DNA of 64,000 bases. It comes from Streptomyces davaonensis JCM 4913 (GTDB lineage Bacteria; Actinomycetota; Actinomycetes; Streptomycetales; Streptomycetaceae). Made by a program: the position numbers and the translations under genes. Below, one piece after another: positions 25,311 to 33,210 of the stretch. The stretch spans positions 6,482,053 through 6,546,052 of the forward strand of contig NC_020504.1 in assembly GCF_000349325.1 (NCBI RefSeq). The letters are read 5' to 3'. The first letter of the stretch is position 1; each line of letters opens with the position of its first letter. The notes under the pieces were generated by a model, which did not search any database, was not told the origin of the DNA, and saw nothing but the letters and a program-made list of their open reading frames with translations.

Positions 25311-25438
25311 CTTTCAATCCCCTGGCTGACGACTGGTTACAGGCGCATGACGCACAAGTGGACGTACCCAGGCGCCTTCGATCTGGGTATGTTCCTCGCC
25401 GTCAGGGCAGCCACCGAGTCCTCGAGGAGTTGGGACCC

Positions 25439-28144
25439 GTGTCGGAAAACAAAAAGTTCGTTTACGACTTCACCGAGGGCAACAAGGAGCTCAAGGACCT
25501 TCTGGGCGGTAAGGGTGCGAACCTCGCCGAGATGACCAACCTGGGCCTCCCGGTACCTCCCGGCTTCACCATCACCACCGAGGCCTGCAAGGTCTACCTG
25601 GACAGCGGCGCGGAGCCGGCGGCACTGCGTGACGAGGTGAGTGCGCACCTCGACGCCCTTGAGACCCGGATGGGCAAGAAGCTCGGCCAGGCCGACAACC
25701 CCCTCCTTGTGTCGGTCCGCTCCGGTGCCAAGTTCTCCATGCCCGGCATGATGGACACGGTCCTCAACATCGGCCTCTCCGACAAGTCGGTGCAGGGCCT
25801 CGCCAAGCAGGCCGGCGACGACCGCTTCGCCTGGGACTCCTACCGCCGTCTCATCCAGATGTTCGGCAAGACGGTCCTCGGCGTCGACGGCGAGCTCTTC
25901 GAGGACGCGCTGGACGCGGCGAAGGCGGCCAAGAAGGTCACGGTCGACACCGAGCTGGAGGCGGCCGACCTCAAGAAGCTCGTCACCAAGTTCAAGAAGA
26001 TCGTCAAGACCGAGGCCGGCCGGGACTTCCCGCAGGACCCGCGCGAGCAGATGGACCTCGCCATCGAGGCGGTCTTCAACTCGTGGAACACCGACCGCGC
26101 CAAGCTCTACCGCCGCCAGGAGCGCATCCCCGGCGACCTGGGCACCGCCGTCAACGTCTGCTCGATGGTCTTCGGCAACCTGGGCCCGGACTCCGGCACC
26201 GGCGTCGCCTTCACCCGTGACCCCGCCTCCGGCCACCAGGGCGTCTACGGCGACTACCTCCAGAACGCCCAGGGCGAGGACGTGGTGGCGGGCATCCGCA
26301 ACACGGTCCCGCTCGCGGAGCTGGAGTCGATCGACAAGAAGTCGTACGACCAGCTGATGCAGATCATGGCGACGCTGGAGAACCACTACAAGGATCTCTG
26401 CGACATCGAGTTCACCATCGAGCGCGGCCAGCTCTGGATGCTCCAGACGCGTGTCGGCAAGCGTACGGCGGGCGCGGCCTTCCGGATCGCCACGCAGCTC
26501 GTGGACCAGGGCCTGATCGACGAGGCGGAGGCGCTCCAGCGCGTCACCGGCGCCCAGCTCGCGCAGCTGATGTTCCCGAAGTTCGACGAAGAGGCGAAGG
26601 TCGAGCAGGTCGGCCGGGGCATCGCGGCGTCGCCCGGTGCGGCGGTCGGCAAGGCGGTCTTCGACTCCTACACCGCGGTGAAGTGGTCGCGCTCGGGCGA
26701 GAAGGTCATCCTGGTCCGCCGGGAGACCAACCCCGACGACCTCGACGGCATGATCGCGGCCGAGGGCATCCTGACCTCGCGCGGCGGCAAGACCTCCCAC
26801 GCGGCCGTGGTCGCGCGCGGCATGGGCAAGACCTGTGTGTGCGGCGCGGAGGAGCTGGAGGTCGACACCAAGCGTCGCCGTATGACGGTCCCCGGCGGAC
26901 ACGTGGTCGAAGAGGGCGACGTCATCTCCATCGACGGCTCCTCCGGCAAGGTCTACCTGGGCGAGGTCCCGGTCGTCCCGTCTCCCGTCGTGGAGTACTT
27001 CGAGGGCCGCATGCACGCCGGTGCGCAGGACGCCGACGAGCTGGTCGAGGCGGTGCACCGCATCATGGCGTTCGCCGACCGCAAGCGCCGGCTGCGGGTC
27101 CGCGCCAACGCGGACAACGCCGAGGACGCGATGCGCGCCCGTCGCTTCGGCGCCCAGGGCATCGGCCTGTGCCGTACGGAGCACATGTTCCTCGGCGACC
27201 GGCGCGAGCTGGTCGAGCGGCTGATCCTGGCCGACACCGAGGACGAGCGCGAGGAGTCGCTGAAGGCGCTGCTCCCGCTCCAGAAGCAGGACTTCGTGGA
27301 GCTGTTCTCCGCGATGGACGGCCTGCCGGTGACGGTACGGCTCCTCGACCCGCCGCTGCACGAGTTCCTGCCCGACATCACCGAGCTGTCGGTACGCGTG
27401 GCGCTGGCCGAGGCCCGCAAGGACCCGCACGAGAACGAGCTGCGGCTGCTCCAGGCCGTGCACCGGCTGCACGAGCAGAACCCGATGCTGGGTCTGCGCG
27501 GCGTACGCCTGGGCCTGGTCATCCCCGGCCTGTTCACGATGCAGGTCCGGGCCATCGCGGAGGCGGCCGCCGAGCGCAAGAACGCCAAGGGCGACCCGCG
27601 CGCCGAGATCATGATCCCGCTCGTCGGCACGGTCCAGGAGCTGGAGATCGTCCGCGAGGAGGCCGACGCGGTGATCGCGGAGGTCGAGGCGGCGACGGGT
27701 ACCTCGCTGAAGCTGTCGATCGGCACGATGATCGAACTCCCGCGCGCCGCGCTGACCGCCGGTCAGATCGCGGAGGCGGCGGAGTTCTTCTCCTTCGGCA
27801 CGAACGACCTCACCCAGACGGTGTGGGGCTTCAGCCGGGACGACGTGGAGGCCTCGTTCTTCACGGCCTACCTGGAGAAGGGCATCTTCGGCGTCAGCCC
27901 CTTCGAGACGATCGACAAGGACGGCGTGGGCTCGCTGGTCAAGGCCGCGGCGAAGGCGGGCCGCGAGACCCGCCCCGACCTCAAGCTCGGCGTCTGCGGC
28001 GAACACGGCGGCGACCCGGAGTCGGTCCACTTCTTCCACGAGGTGGGTCTGGACTACGTCTCCTGCTCCCCGTTCCGCATCCCGGTCGCGCGGCTCGAAG
28101 CCGGTCGCGCGGCCTCCCAGTCCGAGGGCAGCGACCACCGCTGA
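25439..28144 (+). CDS. ppdK: Pyruvate, phosphate dikinase
   Basis: Interconverts pyruvate + ATP + Pi and phosphoenolpyruvate + AMP + PPi, linking the pyruvate and PEP pools. It has 901 residues from GTG 25439 (GAGGAG upstream; begins VSENKKFVYDFTEGN, the family N-terminus); the frame is open to 25307, but that part lacks homology. Domain order: N-terminal nucleotide-binding ATP-grasp (GGKGANLAEMTNLGLPVPPG), a swivelling phosphohistidine domain with KTSHAAVVARGMG and His454, then a PEP-binding TIM barrel ending in GVCGEHGGDP with Cys853. It has an unusual 405-nt leader and is followed by two strong hairpins. Confidence 0.96.
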   Translation: MSENKKFVYDFTEGNKELKDLLGGKGANLAEMTNLGLPVPPGFTITTEACKVYLDSGAEPAALRDEVSAHLDALETRMGKKLGQADNPLLVSVRSGAKFSMPGMMDTVLNIGLSDKSVQGLAKQAGDDRFAWDSYRRLIQMFGKTVLGVDGELFEDALDAAKAAKKVTVDTELEAADLKKLVTKFKKIVKTEAGRDFPQDPREQMDLAIEAVFNSWNTDRAKLYRRQERIPGDLGTAVNVCSMVFGNLGPDSGTGVAFTRDPASGHQGVYGDYLQNAQGEDVVAGIRNTVPLAELESIDKKSYDQLMQIMATLENHYKDLCDIEFTIERGQLWMLQTRVGKRTAGAAFRIATQLVDQGLIDEAEALQRVTGAQLAQLMFPKFDEEAKVEQVGRGIAASPGAAVGKAVFDSYTAVKWSRSGEKVILVRRETNPDDLDGMIAAEGILTSRGGKTSHAAVVARGMGKTCVCGAEELEVDTKRRRMTVPGGHVVEEGDVISIDGSSGKVYLGEVPVVPSPVVEYFEGRMHAGAQDADELVEAVHRIMAFADRKRRLRVRANADNAEDAMRARRFGAQGIGLCRTEHMFLGDRRELVERLILADTEDEREESLKALLPLQKQDFVELFSAMDGLPVTVRLLDPPLHEFLPDITELSVRVALAEARKDPHENELRLLQAVHRLHEQNPMLGLRGVRLGLVIPGLFTMQVRAIAEAAAERKNAKGDPRAEIMIPLVGTVQELEIVREEADAVIAEVEAATGTSLKLSIGTMIELPRAALTAGQIAEAAEFFSFGTNDLTQTVWGFSRDDVEASFFTAYLEKGIFGVSPFETIDKDGVGSLVKAAAKAGRETRPDLKLGVCGEHGGDPESVHFFHEVGLDYVSCSPFRIPVARLEAGRAASQSEGSDHR

Positions 28145-28154
28145 CCTCACCGAC

Positions 28155-28208
28155 TCCGGAGCCGCTGTGGGTCCCCGACCCTCAGCACCGATCCACGGCG
28201 GCTCCGGA
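28155..28208 (+). terminator. First hairpin after ppdK
   Basis: An 11-bp perfect stem (TCCGGAGCCGC, 28155-28165, with GCGGCTCCGGA, 28198-28208) and a 32-nt loop, starting 11 nt after the ppdK stop. Confidence 0.6.
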
Positions 28209-28217
28209 TCGCCAGAA

Positions 28218-28251
28218 GAGGGGCGGCACCCGTGCGGGGATGCCGCCCCTC
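28218..28251. terminator. Second hairpin, shared by ppdK and the convergent gene
   Basis: An 11-bp perfect stem (GAGGGGCGGCA, 28218-28228, with TGCCGCCCCTC, 28241-28251) with a 12-nt loop between two convergent genes; likely bidirectional. Confidence 0.85.
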
Positions 28252-28260
28252 GGCGTTGTG

Positions 28261-28662
28261 CTATCGCACGTCGGCACGGCGCCGTCGTACGGCCAGCAGG
28301 ACGCCGCCTCCGGCGAGCAGCACCACGGCGCCACCGCCCGCGAGATAGGGGGTGGCGCCGTTGCCGCCGGTGGCGGCGAGGTCGGTGCTGTCGTCGGTGC
28401 TGTCATCGGCGGTGTTCTCGGCGCCCGCGCCGTCCGCCACCGGTTCGAAGTCGGCCGGCGGCTGGTCGCAGCCGATGCCGTCCTGGTCGCGGTCCAGATG
28501 ACTGCCGTAGTGCTCGTCCCCCTCGGCGATGTTCGCGTACCCGTTGGCATACGCCTCGGAGCAGGTCGCGAACGGGTGATCGCCCTCGTGGGCCTGGGCG
28601 ACGCCGGGAGCCAGGGCCAGCGCGAGCGCGGCCAGAGCGGTGGATGTACGGACATGCCTCAT
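28261..28662 (-). CDS. Sortase-anchored Excalibur-domain protein
   Basis: A 133-residue exported wall protein. The signal peptide MRHVRTSTALAALALALAPGVAQA is followed by an Excalibur calcium-binding-like motif (ATCSEAYANGYANI, then HLDRDQDGIGCDQ), with paired cysteines. After an acidic Asp/Thr-rich spacer comes a sorting signal: LAATG, a hydrophobic helix and an RRRR tail. LAXTG is the motif used by class E sortases in Streptomyces, so covalent wall attachment is likely. Function of Excalibur proteins is unknown. It is convergent with ppdK. Confidence 0.85.
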   Translation of the reverse strand: MRHVRTSTALAALALALAPGVAQAHEGDHPFATCSEAYANGYANIAEGDEHYGSHLDRDQDGIGCDQPPADFEPVADGAGAENTADDSTDDSTDLAATGGNGATPYLAGGGAVVLLAGGGVLLAVRRRRADVR

Positions 28663-28762
28663 GTGTTAACCCCCCAAAGGATTTGAGGTGTTGACGGTAT
28701 TGAGGGGCCCGTGGGGACGCGGCGGTTAAGCGGACCTGTGATGCAAGCGTGACGTGACCGGA

Positions 28763-28781
28763 CGGTAGCTCTCCGCTACCG
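28763..28781 (-). terminator. Hairpin downstream of the PhoX-like gene
   Basis: A 7-bp perfect stem (CGGTAGC/GCTACCG) with a 5-nt loop, 24 nt beyond the end of the minus-strand PhoX-like gene. It would separate that gene from the Excalibur gene on the same strand. Confidence 0.6.
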
Positions 28782-28804
28782 AAGTTGCTGTCGAAGAGGG
28801 GGAG

Positions 28805-29965
28805 TCACGCCCGGAACGGGCCCCTCACCTCATACGTGATGCCGCCCGACGAACTGCCGCTCGTGCCGCGCTGGCTGCTGAAGTACAGGCGGGTGCCGTC
28901 GGGGGAGAAGGCCGGGCCCGTGATTTCCGAGCCGGACTGGCCGTCGATGCGCAGGAACGGGGCGATGACGTCGTCCGGGGTGATGACGCAGATCTCCATG
29001 TTGCCGCCGTCCTCGGCGACGAAGAGGTCGCCGGAGGCGGCGCCGGTGATGTTGTCCACGCCGGTGAGGGGCGCCGAACCGCCGGTCACCAGGGAGTCGT
29101 CGTACGCCAACTCGTAGGTGTTGTTGGTCAGGTTGACCTGCCAGACCCGGTTGTCGCCCTTCGTGGTGAACCACACAGTGTCGTCGGCGTAGTGGCAGCC
29201 CTCGCCGCCGTTGAAGGACTTCGCGCCGGAGACCTGGGTGCGGGTGGAGGTCGGGGAGCCGTCCGGGTCGGGGACGTTGGCCCAGGTGAAGGAGCCGGAG
29301 GTGCCGGAGCCCGCGACCATGACCTGGAGCGTGCCGGAGGAGAGGTTGCCCCAAGTGGTCGGCACGAAGCGGTAGAAGCGGCCGTTGGACTCGTCCTCGG
29401 TCAGGTAGATCACCTGGCGCACCGGGTCGGCGGCAGCCGCCTCGTGCTTGAAGCGGCCCATCGCGGCACGCCGCACGGCCGCGTTCACGCCCCACGGGTC
29501 CGTCTCGTAGACATAGCCGAGGGACACCTCCTCGCAGGACAGCCAGGTGTTCCACGGCGTTTTGCCGCCCGCGCAGTTCTGCCGGGTGGAGGAGAGGATG
29601 CGGTACGCGCCCGTGATCGTGCCGGACGAGTTGAACTTCACCGCGCTCGCGCCGCCGGAGGGGTTGATCTCCGAGTTGGAGACGTAGATCCAGCCGCTGC
29701 CGTCGGCGTAACAGGCGCCGCCGTCAGGGGCGTTGTGCCAGGTGTACGACGTTCCGGAGACCGTCTGCCCGGACCGGGCGATCACCCGGCTGGTGAAGCC
29801 GCTGGGCAGTCTGATGCCATTGGCGTCCGGCGAACCGAGCGCCCCGTACGGGCCCGTGCCGGGCTGGGCGGGCGCGGCGTACGCGGCGCCGCGCCACAGG
29901 GTTCCGCCGAGGACGGCGGAGGACCCGCCGAGGACGGCCGCACGCAGGACAGTACGACGTTCCAC
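28805..29965 (-). CDS. Secreted PhoX-like (DUF839) protein with Tat-type signal
   Basis: A 386-residue exported protein. The N-terminus MERRTVLRAAVLGGSSAVLGG carries twin arginines before a hydrophobic stretch, consistent with Tat export of a folded metalloprotein. The body shows the PhoX/DUF839 pattern: SCEEVSLGYVYETDP, GRFKHEAAAADP, YLTEDESNGRFYRFVP, FNGGEGCHYADDTVWFTTKGD and LFVAEDGGNMEICVI. PhoX phosphatases use iron and calcium in a beta-propeller, and several acidic metal-ligand blocks appear intact. Many Streptomyces paralogues are annotated only as DUF839, so phosphatase activity is not certain. No operon partner is obvious. Confidence 0.8.
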   Translation of the reverse strand: MERRTVLRAAVLGGSSAVLGGTLWRGAAYAAPAQPGTGPYGALGSPDANGIRLPSGFTSRVIARSGQTVSGTSYTWHNAPDGGACYADGSGWIYVSNSEINPSGGASAVKFNSSGTITGAYRILSSTRQNCAGGKTPWNTWLSCEEVSLGYVYETDPWGVNAAVRRAAMGRFKHEAAAADPVRQVIYLTEDESNGRFYRFVPTTWGNLSSGTLQVMVAGSGTSGSFTWANVPDPDGSPTSTRTQVSGAKSFNGGEGCHYADDTVWFTTKGDNRVWQVNLTNNTYELAYDDSLVTGGSAPLTGVDNITGAASGDLFVAEDGGNMEICVITPDDVIAPFLRIDGQSGSEITGPAFSPDGTRLYFSSQRGTSGSSSGGITYEVRGPFRA

Positions 29966-30120
29966 TCTCGCTCCAAGGGTGGAGACCGCCCCGCCACCGG
30001 TCGGCGACGGGGTCGTGCGGACACGGAGGCTAGGACTCCGGGGTTACCGCGCCCGGTGGCACTGGGTTGACGAGTCATGGACAGGTTGTGACGGGGGTGT
30101 ACGCGCCTTGGGCGCATCAC

Positions 30121-31602
30121 TCATGCGGGGAGCGGCGGAGCCTCACGGCGGCGCGTGCCCTGCCTGCCGATCGCGTTGGTGCCGGTCGGGAGTTCCGCCG
30201 ACGGCAGGCGTACGACCGCGTCGAGCCCGCCGGTCGCCGCCGCGTGCAGGCTCGCCGCACCACCGCTCGCGACCGAGAGGCGTTGGACGAGGGAAAGGCC
30301 GAGCCCTGTACCGCCCTTGGGGGCACCCGGCGCGCGCCAGAAGCGGTCGAAGGCGCGTTGCCGCTGCTCCGGGGTCATGCCGGGGCCCTCGTCGGTGACA
30401 TGCAGGTCCACCCAGCACGGGCGGGCGTCGCGCAGCGCGCGCTTGGCGGGGACCAGCAGCCGCAGTTCGATGGTCACGGTGCTGCCGGACGGGGAGGCCC
30501 GCAGGGCGTTGGAGAGCAGGTTGTCCAGGATCTGCTCGACCGCGCCCGGCACCGCGAGCACCGGGCCCACGCTCCCGGCGAACAGCACCAGCGCGACGCC
30601 CTCCCGTTCGAACAACGGCAGCCAGGTCCGGTGCCGTTCGACGCAGACGGCGCCCACGTCGACCGGGCCCGGGGTGGCCGCGTCCTCCTCCAGGCGGGCC
30701 ATCGCCAGCAGGCCCTCGACCATCCTGGCGAGCCGGTCGGTCTCGGTCACGGCGGCTGCGAGACTGCCCCGGCCGGGCCCGCACACATCGGGCTCCAGGT
30801 TCTCCAGGCGCAGCCGCAGCGCCGCGAGCGGCGTCTTCAGCTGGTGCGAGGCCTCGCCCGCGAACGCGTGCTGGGAGGCGAGCAGATGGGCGAGCCGGGC
30901 CGCCGTACGGTTGAACGCGGCCGCCAGCCTGCGGACTTCCGGCGGACCCTTGGTGACCGGCACCGGGGCGGTCGCGTCGCCGTCCGCCAACGCGTGGGTG
31001 GCGCGCTCCAGTTCCCGGATGGGGCGGCCGGCCCAGCGGGCGAGGCCGAGGCCGATGACGGAGACCGCGGTGAGCACCCCGAGCCCGCCCGCGCCGAGCA
31101 GCAGCCAGGCGCGGCCGATCCGGTCCCGCGCCGTCTGCGTGGGCACGATGAGCCAGACGGCGCCCCGGGCCTCCTCGGCTCCCCTGACGACCGGCGCGGT
31201 GACGGACAGGTGCTCCGCCCCGCCGAACACGGCCGTGCGGACGTCCATCGCGGCCGAGCCCTTCAGCGCCGCGGCGATCCCGGGGCGCGCGGGCAGGGCG
31301 CGGGCCGCCCGGCGGGACACCGGGTGCGAGGCGGCGAGCACCCCGCCCGAGCCGTCGACGATCACCACCTTCCCGCCGACGCGTTCGGCGCAGTGGACCG
31401 CACGTTCCGTCAGGTCGAGTCCGGCCCGGCCGGTGGCCAGGGACAGCGCGGTGTACGCCGCCGCCGACTCGGCCTCGTCCCGCGCCGCGTCGGCCGCCCG
31501 GTCCCGTTCGTCGGCCGCGTAGCGGAAGCCGAGTGGGATCTCCAGGCAGAGCAGCACCAGGGCGGTCAGACAGAGATAGCTGGCCAGGAGGCGACGGGTC
31601 AC
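30121..31602 (-). CDS. Sensor histidine kinase
   Basis: Membrane sensor of a two-component system, 493 residues from GTG 31602. Two membrane helices (about 8-25 and 167-190) flank an extracytoplasmic region of about 140 residues of unknown ligand. A HAMP-like linker follows, then the H-box FAGEASHQLKTPLAALRL, the N-box NLLSNALRAS and ATP-lid motifs DEGPGM and GGTGLGLSLV. Its start overlaps the response regulator stop by 4 nt (GTGA), so the two are coupled. The signal cannot be read from sequence. Confidence 0.92.
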   Translation of the reverse strand: MTRRLLASYLCLTALVLLCLEIPLGFRYAADERDRAADAARDEAESAAAYTALSLATGRAGLDLTERAVHCAERVGGKVVIVDGSGGVLAASHPVSRRAARALPARPGIAAALKGSAAMDVRTAVFGGAEHLSVTAPVVRGAEEARGAVWLIVPTQTARDRIGRAWLLLGAGGLGVLTAVSVIGLGLARWAGRPIRELERATHALADGDATAPVPVTKGPPEVRRLAAAFNRTAARLAHLLASQHAFAGEASHQLKTPLAALRLRLENLEPDVCGPGRGSLAAAVTETDRLARMVEGLLAMARLEEDAATPGPVDVGAVCVERHRTWLPLFEREGVALVLFAGSVGPVLAVPGAVEQILDNLLSNALRASPSGSTVTIELRLLVPAKRALRDARPCWVDLHVTDEGPGMTPEQRQRAFDRFWRAPGAPKGGTGLGLSLVQRLSVASGGAASLHAAATGGLDAVVRLPSAELPTGTNAIGRQGTRRREAPPLPA

Positions 31603-32333
31603 GGGAAGTCCACCTGCTGCGGCGGCCCCGGATCCGTCTGCACCGCCAGCCGGAACCCCACTCCGCGCAGGGTCTGGATCCACGCCGAGTGCCCCAACTT
31701 CCGCCGCAGCGCGGCGACATGGACGTCCAGGGTCTTCGTCGGCCCCTCGTAGTGCGGGTCCCACACCCGGTCCAGGATCTGCTGCCGGGAGTACACCGCC
31801 CCCGGGTCCTCGGTGAGCAGCGCGAGCAGCTCGAACTCCTTGGGCGTCAGGGCGAGCGGCACCTCACCGACCCAGACCTGACGGGTACGGCGGTCCACCA
31901 CCAGCGGGCCCGGTTCGTACGGTGGTCCCGGCGCCGTCTCCTCCACGGTGAGCGTCGCCTCCACCGGCGCCCGGGGGCGCTGGGTGCGCCGGGTCACCGC
32001 CCGGACCCGGGCCACCAACTCCCGTACGCTGAACGGCTTCGCGAGATAGTCGTCGGCCCCCAGCTCCAGGCCCAGCACCCGGTCGGCCTCCTCGCCGCGC
32101 GCGCTGAGGATGACGATGGGGACGTCGGAGACCTGCCGGATGCCCCGGCAGACGTCGACGCCGTCCATGTCCGGCAGGCCCAGGTCGAGCAGGACGACAT
32201 CGCCGTAGGGACCTCTCAGGCCCTCGGTGCCGGTGGCGACATGGTCGACCGTCAGCCCGAAGTGCCCGAGCCCTTCGGCGAGCGGTTCGGCGATCGTCTC
32301 GTCGTCCTCGATGAGCAGCACTCGTATGCCCAT
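31599..32333 (-). CDS. OmpR-family response regulator
   Basis: DNA-binding partner of the adjacent kinase, 244 residues from ATG 32333 (AGGA upstream; the open frame reaches 32366). The receiver domain has the acidic pair EDDE near residue 8 and the phospho-acceptor Asp in LLDLGLPDMDG, plus the conserved Lys in DDYLAKPFSVREL. The C-terminal winged helix includes LTPKEFELLALL and VHVAALRRKLG. A divergent carbonic anhydrase/SulP unit starts 271 bp away and is an obvious candidate target. A minus-strand TTGACA at 32391-32386 may be the -35 of this operon. Confidence 0.93.
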   Translation of the reverse strand: MGIRVLLIEDDETIAEPLAEGLGHFGLTVDHVATGTEGLRGPYGDVVLLDLGLPDMDGVDVCRGIRQVSDVPIVILSARGEEADRVLGLELGADDYLAKPFSVRELVARVRAVTRRTQRPRAPVEATLTVEETAPGPPYEPGPLVVDRRTRQVWVGEVPLALTPKEFELLALLTEDPGAVYSRQQILDRVWDPHYEGPTKTLDVHVAALRRKLGHSAWIQTLRGVGFRLAVQTDPGPPQQVDFP

Positions 32334-32604
32334 ACGTCCTGTCTCTCCGTGAAATCCGGACAACACGAATGACGTGTCGTGGAGTTGTCAACGCCAACCT
32401 ACAAGTAGTTTCAATGCCGCGTCGCGTAAAAGCGGTCCGGTGTGACGAGCCGCTCAGAAAGCGATTTCTCGGAGTTGTCGAACCGTATTTCGGGCAAAGA
32501 ATGTCCGCCTCCTGTCCGGGCCCTGGGGTTCTCTTAACCTTTGTCTGGTGTGCACCTGCCTACGCTGTGGTCACCTGGTCGAACTCCCCCCACAGGAGGC
32601 TCCG
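32334..32604. other. 271-nt divergent control region
   Basis: Relatively A/T-rich spacer between the two-component operon and the carbonic anhydrase gene. It contains TTGACA on the minus strand (32391-32386), two copies of GGAGTTGTC (starting about 32381 and 32471) and CTCTTAACCTTTG about 70 nt before the carbonic anhydrase start. No complete ORF with a convincing start was seen. Confidence 0.5.
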
Positions 32605-33210
32605 TTGAAGGCGTTGCTGGACCGTGCCCGCGCGTTCGGGCGGCGGGTCGATTTCGAGAGCGATGAATATCGGAAACTGGCCGACGGGCAAAATCCCGAG
32701 GTGCTCTTCATTACCTGCTCGGACTCGCGGGTCATACCCGCCCTGATCACCGGCGCCCGGCCCGGAGAGATATTCGAGCTACGGAACGCGGGCAATATCG
32801 TGCCGCCGTACGGGCGCCCCGGCGCCTCCGGCGAGGTCGCTACCGTCGAGTACGCACTCGAAGTGCTCGGGGTTCAGGACGTCGTGGTGTGCGGTCACTC
32901 ACACTGCGGGGCGATGAGCGCGCTCACCACCGGCGACGACCTGTCCACCATGCCCGGCGTGGACGCCTGGCTGGAGTCGGCCCGGCCGGGTCTCGCGGAG
33001 GTGCTCACCACGGGCGGCGCCGATCCGTCGCTGTCCGGCGTGGCCCAGCGCAACGTCGTCAACCAGCTCGCCGCGCTGCGCAGCCACCCGGTGGTACGGC
33101 GCCGGCTGACCAAGGGCGACCTGCGGTTGCACGGCTGGTACTACGAGGTCGACACCGGTCGGGTGCATGAACTCGACGCCGACGACCGCTTCCGGGTGCA
33201 CGCCGCATGA
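32605..33210 (+). CDS. Beta-class carbonic anhydrase
   Basis: Interconverts CO2 and bicarbonate; zinc enzyme, 201 residues. The start is TTG 32605, chosen for the AGGAGG ribosome site six bases upstream; the open frame begins at 32548 without one. Zinc ligands are C38 and D40 in ITCSDSRV and H98 and C101 in VVCGHSHCGAM, all intact; the D40/R42 dyad of active enzymes is present. The SulP transporter gene overlaps its stop by 4 nt (ATGA), so the enzyme is made together with a putative anion transporter. Confidence 0.93.
   Translation: MKALLDRARAFGRRVDFESDEYRKLADGQNPEVLFITCSDSRVIPALITGARPGEIFELRNAGNIVPPYGRPGASGEVATVEYALEVLGVQDVVVCGHSHCGAMSALTTGDDLSTMPGVDAWLESARPGLAEVLTTGGADPSLSGVAQRNVVNQLAALRSHPVVRRRLTKGDLRLHGWYYEVDTGRVHELDADDRFRVHAA

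Larger units (their letters stand above)
25034..25438 (+). other. 405-nt region without a conventional gene: ppdK leader
   Basis: This gap holds, in order, a TTGATAAGGGTT stretch, a CGCTCA-N2-TGAGCG palindrome (25122-25135), an 11-bp terminator hairpin (25160-25186), a short inverted repeat CGTGT/ACACG, a second CGCTCA-N2-TGAGCG palindrome (25223-25236), a 9-codon ORF with a ribosome site (25281-25310), and a 7-bp hairpin TACCCAG/CTGGGTA (25365-25371 with 25383-25389). It is too long and structured to be a simple promoter and reads as a regulatory leader for ppdK. Confidence 0.6.

Noticed and set aside
25337..28150. 937-codon open frame antisense to ppdK
   Set aside because: The complete length follows from strong third-position G/C bias of ppdK; sequence is low complexity and matches no family.
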